From positions 1-35,233 of the forward strand of contig JAPLDO010000208.1 of assembly GCA_026391715.1 (NCBI GenBank): 35,233 nt of DNA, read 5' to 3'. This document shows positions 31,412 to 35,233 of this stretch, in pieces. The DNA comes from Bacteroidota bacterium. GTDB lineage: Bacteria > Bacteroidota > Bacteroidia > Bacteroidales > FEN-979. Made by a program: the position numbers and the translations under genes. The notes below the pieces were generated by a model. The model was given only the letters and a program-made list of their open reading frames with translations, was not told the origin of the DNA and ran no database searches. The number at the start of each line of letters is the position of its first letter. The stretch's first letter is position 1.

Positions 31412-31866
31412 AGAGAACACCGGGTGTTGAAATTGAAACTTAATTTATTGGCGTGCATGAAAAACTAACAATGTGTTGACATCAGTCAAAAACATGACAG
31501 TCATGACAAACTGATCTGAATATATTGAAAATCGGGCTTTCAAAGCTGTTTCGTTACTTTGGAAGTAGCGCGACAATGCGATTGCCAATAGTCAGCAGGC
31601 AGCGACGCTTTGCTGAGCAATGAATACAATTGTATGATGTTTAATCAATTGTAATGGAATATTTAATAAAGTCAATGAATGTATAACCTGTGCAACAAAC
31701 ATGGCGCGGTGAAGAACATTTACCGTGATATTAACGATTACAGGGCGGGTCCGCTTAAAAATGCCCGAACCCGAAGCAGGGCGCCGGCAAACGGAACGTT
31801 CCGAAATGGGGAAAATCTGGTTTTTATGCCGGAAACAGAAGAACTATGCCTGTTAACTACCAATCT
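31412..31866. other. Gene-free stretch
   Basis: Apart from a short CATGACAGTCATGAC palindrome near 31491, I see no gene, promoter match or repeat that I can name. A 67-codon frame at 31679-31882 has no protein-like character. Confidence 0.4.
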
Positions 31867-31943
31867 GAAATATGAAATATGAAATTTGAAATTTGAAACC
31901 TGAAATCTGAAATCTGAAATCTGAAATCTGAAATTTGAAATTT
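31867..31943. repeat. Heptamer array GAAATCT/GAAATTT, eleven units
   Basis: Eleven 7-bp units of GAAANNT type end 8 bp before the TTG start of the next gene. Confidence 0.9.
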
Positions 31944-31950
31944 GATTACA

Positions 31951-33396
31951 TTGAAACGACCCTTATCTAACATATTACGTCTGTTTATCATCGCGGTTTC
32001 GCTGATGATGACTATGGCTTCCGCCATGGCTCAGACGAATATTGTTAATGCCGGTCAGCAAAGTAATCTCGGTATTGAGCCAATCCCTGGCGCTACTTAT
32101 CTTTGGGAACTTTTTACAGATAATATTACAATCAATTTTGCCACTGTGCCGGGAAATTGTCCGATAACCGATGCGAACTTCGTCGGAGTCAATTCAACCC
32201 CAACAGTAAGCGTAATGTGGACAACGCCCGGCGTCTATTATTTCCGGGTGAAAGTAATGGCTTCCGGAGGGTGCCAGAATCTGAAAATAGGCAGGATGGA
32301 TGTTATCGGCGATTTGCCAACAGCCACTTTTGTTGATACTTTGCCAATCTGCCTCGGTCAAACCACTAATCTGAAAATACTGCTCACAGGGTTGCCTCCC
32401 TGGAGTTTAACATATACCGACGGAAATATCCCCGTTACCCTGTCAGGAATTTTAGCGAGTCCGTTGTGGATTCCGGTAAGCCCTGCCGCAACAACAAGTT
32501 ATTGGATTACAACCGTGAACGATGCGCGCGGAAGCCCGAATAACGCCCTGGTGGGTCCATCGGTGATTACCGTTAACCCAAAACCAAATGTATTTTTTAT
32601 TCCATGCTTCGACATTATCACTTCGGTGGAGGCGAAACCCTTCAAACTTCGGGGTGGATTGCCTCTGAATGGCAGCTATTCCGGCGGCGCGTGGATTAAT
32701 TTCCCATCTTCCGGCATGTTTAATCCTGCGACGGCTCCTATCGGTTCGAGTCCGGTTAAATATAAATACACAAATTATTTCGGATGCAGCGACAGCGCGG
32801 TTAGCAATGTGCAAAACCATGCCGCGCCGGCATTTTCATGTGGAGGAGACTGGACAGACATCCGCGACAGCAAAACCTATCCAACTATTCTGATTGGCTC
32901 GCAATGCTGGCTTGCCGCTAACCTCAACCACGGTCAGCAAATCCAGTCGCCGCAACCGCAGGCAGACAACTGTGTGAACGAAAAATATTGCTATAACAAC
33001 GACCCGGCAAATTGTGCCACTCTGGGCGGTTTGTATCAGTGGGACGAACTGATGAGATACGATGACGCCCAGGCTTCACAGGGTATCTGTCCTCCCGGAT
33101 GGCATGTCCCCACTGAACCTGAATGGGCGACGTTACTGAATTTCTACGGAGGAAACGCCTTTGCAGGCAAACCGTTGCAGGAAACTTCCGCTGTCGGATT
33201 CCATGCCTTCGCAGGCGGCGTGCTTTACCAGAACAACATCTGGAGTTTCAAAGGTATCGCTACCCTTTTCTGGACATCCACAGCAACCAGCCCGGTAAGA
33301 GTAATTTCCCACGGGATGAATATCTATGACGTCTCAGTTTCATATTACGAATCGCTGCGAACCAACGCTTTCCCGGCGAGGTGTTTAAGGGATTAG
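31951..33396 (+). CDS. Secreted FISUMP-domain protein with Ig-like N-terminal part
   Basis: From TTG 31951 the protein starts (M)KRPLSNILRLFIIAVSLMMTMASAMAQ, a signal peptide. An alternative TTG lies at 31942, and no ATG precedes the signal. Residues ~30-290 form two or three Ig-like domains (TYLWELFTDN, VSVMWTTPGVYYFRV, ITVNPKPNVFF). Residues ~295-481 are the FISUMP domain (DWTDIRDSKTYPTILIGSQCWLAANL, NNDPANCATLGGLYQWDELMRY, CPPGWHVPTEPEWATLL), ending NAFPARCLRD. Unlike the fragment at 190-449 it lacks the C-ending codon bias of a diversified region. It acts at the cell surface; the ligand is unknown. Confidence 0.82.
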   Translation: MKRPLSNILRLFIIAVSLMMTMASAMAQTNIVNAGQQSNLGIEPIPGATYLWELFTDNITINFATVPGNCPITDANFVGVNSTPTVSVMWTTPGVYYFRVKVMASGGCQNLKIGRMDVIGDLPTATFVDTLPICLGQTTNLKILLTGLPPWSLTYTDGNIPVTLSGILASPLWIPVSPAATTSYWITTVNDARGSPNNALVGPSVITVNPKPNVFFIPCFDIITSVEAKPFKLRGGLPLNGSYSGGAWINFPSSGMFNPATAPIGSSPVKYKYTNYFGCSDSAVSNVQNHAAPAFSCGGDWTDIRDSKTYPTILIGSQCWLAANLNHGQQIQSPQPQADNCVNEKYCYNNDPANCATLGGLYQWDELMRYDDAQASQGICPPGWHVPTEPEWATLLNFYGGNAFAGKPLQETSAVGFHAFAGGVLYQNNIWSFKGIATLFWTSTATSPVRVISHGMNIYDVSVSYYESLRTNAFPARCLRD

Positions 33397-33506
33397 ACCC
33401 GCAGTTGTTTTATTCTGCAAACGGGCTAAATTTTGACATTCTGTAAATGCAGGGTTATATCACGTTTTAGTATAGTTGCGATGGATTGACAATGTATAGC
33501 CAAACA

Positions 33507-34496
33507 TCAATTGTCAGGCATAAATCCGTGATTTATGAGAATTTCTTTTACTTTATCCTCATTTATTTGCGCCATTTTAGATAAAACCTCAATAGAAATT
33601 CCTTCTTTGAAGCCATTAACAATCATAAATTCGACGCCTTCAATCTTTCCTTCAATCTTTCCTTCAATCTTTCCTTCAATCTTTCCTTCAATCTTTCCTT
33701 TAACAATTCCTTTAACAATTCCTTTAACAATTCCTTCTTCGCGCCCTTCTTCTTTTGCAGTGTTTATGGCATCCCGGTCTCTCGCGGTGTTGATCAAATA
33801 TTTGTCGTAAACTTTTCGTTCCTGCTCGCTCATATTTATTTCTGCAAGTTTTTTTTCGGCTTTATCTATGTTTTTCGAGGTTGAACCTTCGGCTACTTCG
33901 TTGTTTTTGAAAATATAGATCCATTCGTCAATTTTTCTTTGAATGATATTCTTGTACCGCTCAACGGTAATCAGGTAATATTCGGGAAAGATATTTTTTC
34001 CCACAAATTTGTATTTTGGTTCAAGACTTCCCAGTAACTCAACCCGCTTCTTTACAATAAGTTTACTGAGGGTATTGATCCCAAAAAAATCATTGGTTCC
34101 ATAATAAAGATAGTCATCGCCGAAACCCAGATTAAAATACATTATGCTGATCGAAATCACTTTACTGATATTGCGAAAATCATCGCCTAACTTCTGATGC
34201 TCAACAATAATCTTCGAGGCGCTGTACAACAAACTTTCGAGATAGTCGGTTTCTCTGGTATTTTGAATCTCGATATATATTTTCCGGTTTTCCGAATCCT
34301 GTACCAACAGGTCAACACGGTTATATTTATCTTCCTCTCCTCCCTGATTAGTTTCACTTTCAATGATGTTCAGAATTTTGATATTATCATCTTCAAGCAA
34401 AGCGCCTAAAAAACCTTCCAGCACATCGAAATTGGCTTTGTCGCGAAGTATCGTTTTCATCGCCCAATCGAAACGGATTAACTTATTTTTGCTCAT
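33507..34496 (-). CDS. Rpn/PDDEXK family putative nuclease-transposase
   Basis: 329 residues. FDWAMKTILRDKANFDVLEGFLGALLEDD opens the PD-(D/E)XK_2 family. YNRVDLLVQDSENRKIYIEIQNTRE carries the D...ExQ nuclease core, and the receptor-like middle follows the family. The C-terminal ~90 residues include a tandem tetrapeptide tract (IVKG three times, KIEG about five times) and a helical end. Rpn proteins promote RecA-independent recombination in E. coli; this Bacteroidota branch is usually annotated as a transposase-like nuclease. No terminal inverted repeats are seen, so it is probably a single gene rather than an insertion sequence. A good promoter precedes it. Confidence 0.82.
   Translation of the reverse strand: MSKNKLIRFDWAMKTILRDKANFDVLEGFLGALLEDDNIKILNIIESETNQGGEEDKYNRVDLLVQDSENRKIYIEIQNTRETDYLESLLYSASKIIVEHQKLGDDFRNISKVISISIMYFNLGFGDDYLYYGTNDFFGINTLSKLIVKKRVELLGSLEPKYKFVGKNIFPEYYLITVERYKNIIQRKIDEWIYIFKNNEVAEGSTSKNIDKAEKKLAEINMSEQERKVYDKYLINTARDRDAINTAKEEGREEGIVKGIVKGIVKGKIEGKIEGKIEGKIEGKIEGVEFMIVNGFKEGISIEVLSKMAQINEDKVKEILINHGFMPDN
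33641..33729 (-). repeat. 12-bp coding repeats in the Rpn gene
   Basis: Tandem 12-bp units encode KIEG (about five copies) and then IVKG (three copies). Unit changes keep the frame. Confidence 0.85.
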
Positions 34497-34517
34497 ATTC
34501 CGAAGAATTTATTGATG

Positions 34518-34548
34518 CAAATTTACGGTTTTAAATACGGTAATCAAA
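34518..34548 (-). promoter_or_regulatory. Complete Bacteroidota promoter for the Rpn gene
   Basis: On the minus strand TTTG (34545-34548) and TAAATTTG (34518-34525) are separated by 19 bp, matching the -33/-7 consensus and spacing. The -7 box lies 21 nt before the ATG. Confidence 0.7.
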
Positions 34549-34628
34549 TGCTTTTTATATTCATCCAAAGTTCCACTTTTGGAGGTCTGTATTCAAAAAT
34601 AAATCCTGGGCTTTAAGGGAAAAAACTG

Positions 34629-34636
34629 TAATTTTG
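34629..34636 (+). promoter_or_regulatory. -7 box TAATTTTG
   Basis: It fits TAnnTTTG and lies 58 nt before the ATG at 34695. The -33 element is not clear. Confidence 0.35.
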
Positions 34637-34694
34637 CACCTCCCTCTTACATAAAAATCATTCATTATCAAATTTTTAATTCCTCCTCCAACCA

Positions 34695-35233
34695 ATGAAA
34701 AGAATTATTACGGTCTTATTGGTCATTCTCATGACCAGCAGCCTGCTTATGGCGCAAAAACAAATCGCAGGAGTTCCTGAAGTTAAAACCTGTATCTATT
34801 CTGATGTTTCGATCCCGCTCAGGGATATGAAACTGGCAAAGAAACCTTTCTGGGCAACATGGTTTCATAAAAATGAGGGAAGGGAAGTTCCAAACAAGTT
34901 CAGGAAGATTCCTTTAGATTACAGCGACGTGGCAGACAAGGCGCTACAGACAGAATATACCGACAATTCCACCGCTGTTGCCGCGGTTCCGATACAGAAT
35001 TTCAACGGACTTACAAACGGAAATAATACTGTTTGGCGTGTTACCCCTCCGGATCCATGCGGTGATGTTGGACCGAATCATTATGTTCAGGTTGTAAACA
35101 GTATGTTGCAGATTTTTAGTAAAACAGGAGCCTCGATGTACGGACCAGTGACGACCTCCACAATCTGGAATGGTTTTACCGGCAATTGGAACGGTCATAA
35201 TGACGGGGATGCAGTCGTTTTATACGATGAAAA
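34695..35233 (+). CDS. Secreted protein, 3' end beyond the window
   Basis: The start gives MKRIITVLLVILMTSSLLMAQ, a signal peptide. At least 179 residues follow without a stop to the window edge. The segment PPDPCGDVGPNHYVQVVNSM, then IFSKTGASMYGP, matches the conserved opening (PPDTxGDVGPNHYVQ-x-VN) of large Bacteroidota secreted proteins that usually end in a T9SS sorting domain. That end is outside the window. Function unknown. Confidence 0.8.
   Translation, partial: MKRIITVLLVILMTSSLLMAQKQIAGVPEVKTCIYSDVSIPLRDMKLAKKPFWATWFHKNEGREVPNKFRKIPLDYSDVADKALQTEYTDNSTAVAAVPIQNFNGLTNGNNTVWRVTPPDPCGDVGPNHYVQVVNSMLQIFSKTGASMYGPVTTSTIWNGFTGNWNGHNDGDAVVLYDE

Noticed and set aside
33100-33396. DGR variable region in the intact FISUMP gene
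   Set aside because: Codons in its C-terminus do not show the C-ending, adenine-derived pattern seen at 270-449.
33507-34496. Complete insertion sequence around the Rpn gene
   Set aside because: No terminal inverted repeats or target duplication found, and the gene has its own normal promoter.
1-35233. DGR reverse transcriptase, tRNA or rRNA genes, Cas or restriction-modification genes
   Set aside because: No matching motifs or structures were found on either strand.

Overview
The window looks like chromosomal DNA of an uncultured Bacteroidota (Bacteroidales-like) bacterium. The grounds are a type IX secretion C-terminal sorting domain, FISUMP and Ig/PKD-like secreted proteins, DUF4197, a PDDEXK-type Rpn family protein, and promoters with the TAnnTTTG -7 box. 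There are no rRNA or tRNA genes, no CRISPR and no intact insertion sequence.

Layout. 1-450: contig-edge junction between a minus-strand membrane-anchor fragment and an orphan FISUMP/C-type-lectin C-terminus whose codon pattern looks like a diversity-generating-retroelement (DGR) variable region. 450-1921: G-rich hairpin repeats and a decayed toxin-antitoxin-like cluster (small antitoxin-like protein, MinNT nucleotidyltransferase with an internal stop, a small ORF without a normal start, a DUF2442-like protein). 1988-17526: mostly ordinary genes. They are a GT51 transglycosylase in an operon with a heparinase-like secreted lyase, DUF4197, xdhC plus a xanthine-dehydrogenase FeS/FAD subunit, a LysM protein, a universal stress protein, two glycosyltransferases, murB, rubredoxin, a T9SS cargo protein and a YqaE/Pmp3 peptide. 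17542-19800: a graveyard of toxin-antitoxin pieces (MinNT fragment, PIN toxin plus antitoxin, GxxExxY fragment, split DUF2442, nonsense-mutated antitoxin plus ParE-like tail) embedded in 7- and 8-bp tandem arrays. 20208-33396: a run of secreted beta-helix, Ig-like and FISUMP proteins, all on the plus strand, interrupted by two AlbA_2/RecG-like ATP-binding proteins and a Fic protein. 33507-35233: an Rpn family protein and the start of another secreted protein.

The most distinctive property is a dense network of short tandem arrays (7-8 bp units) and palindromic elements. These do not stay in the gaps. They run into gene ends, form the C-terminus of a glycosyltransferase, sit inside the murB reading frame, and coincide with truncated genes and with genes whose starts are TTG or absent. 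The other standout is the DGR-like variable C-terminus at the left edge. No reverse transcriptase or template repeat is present in the window.
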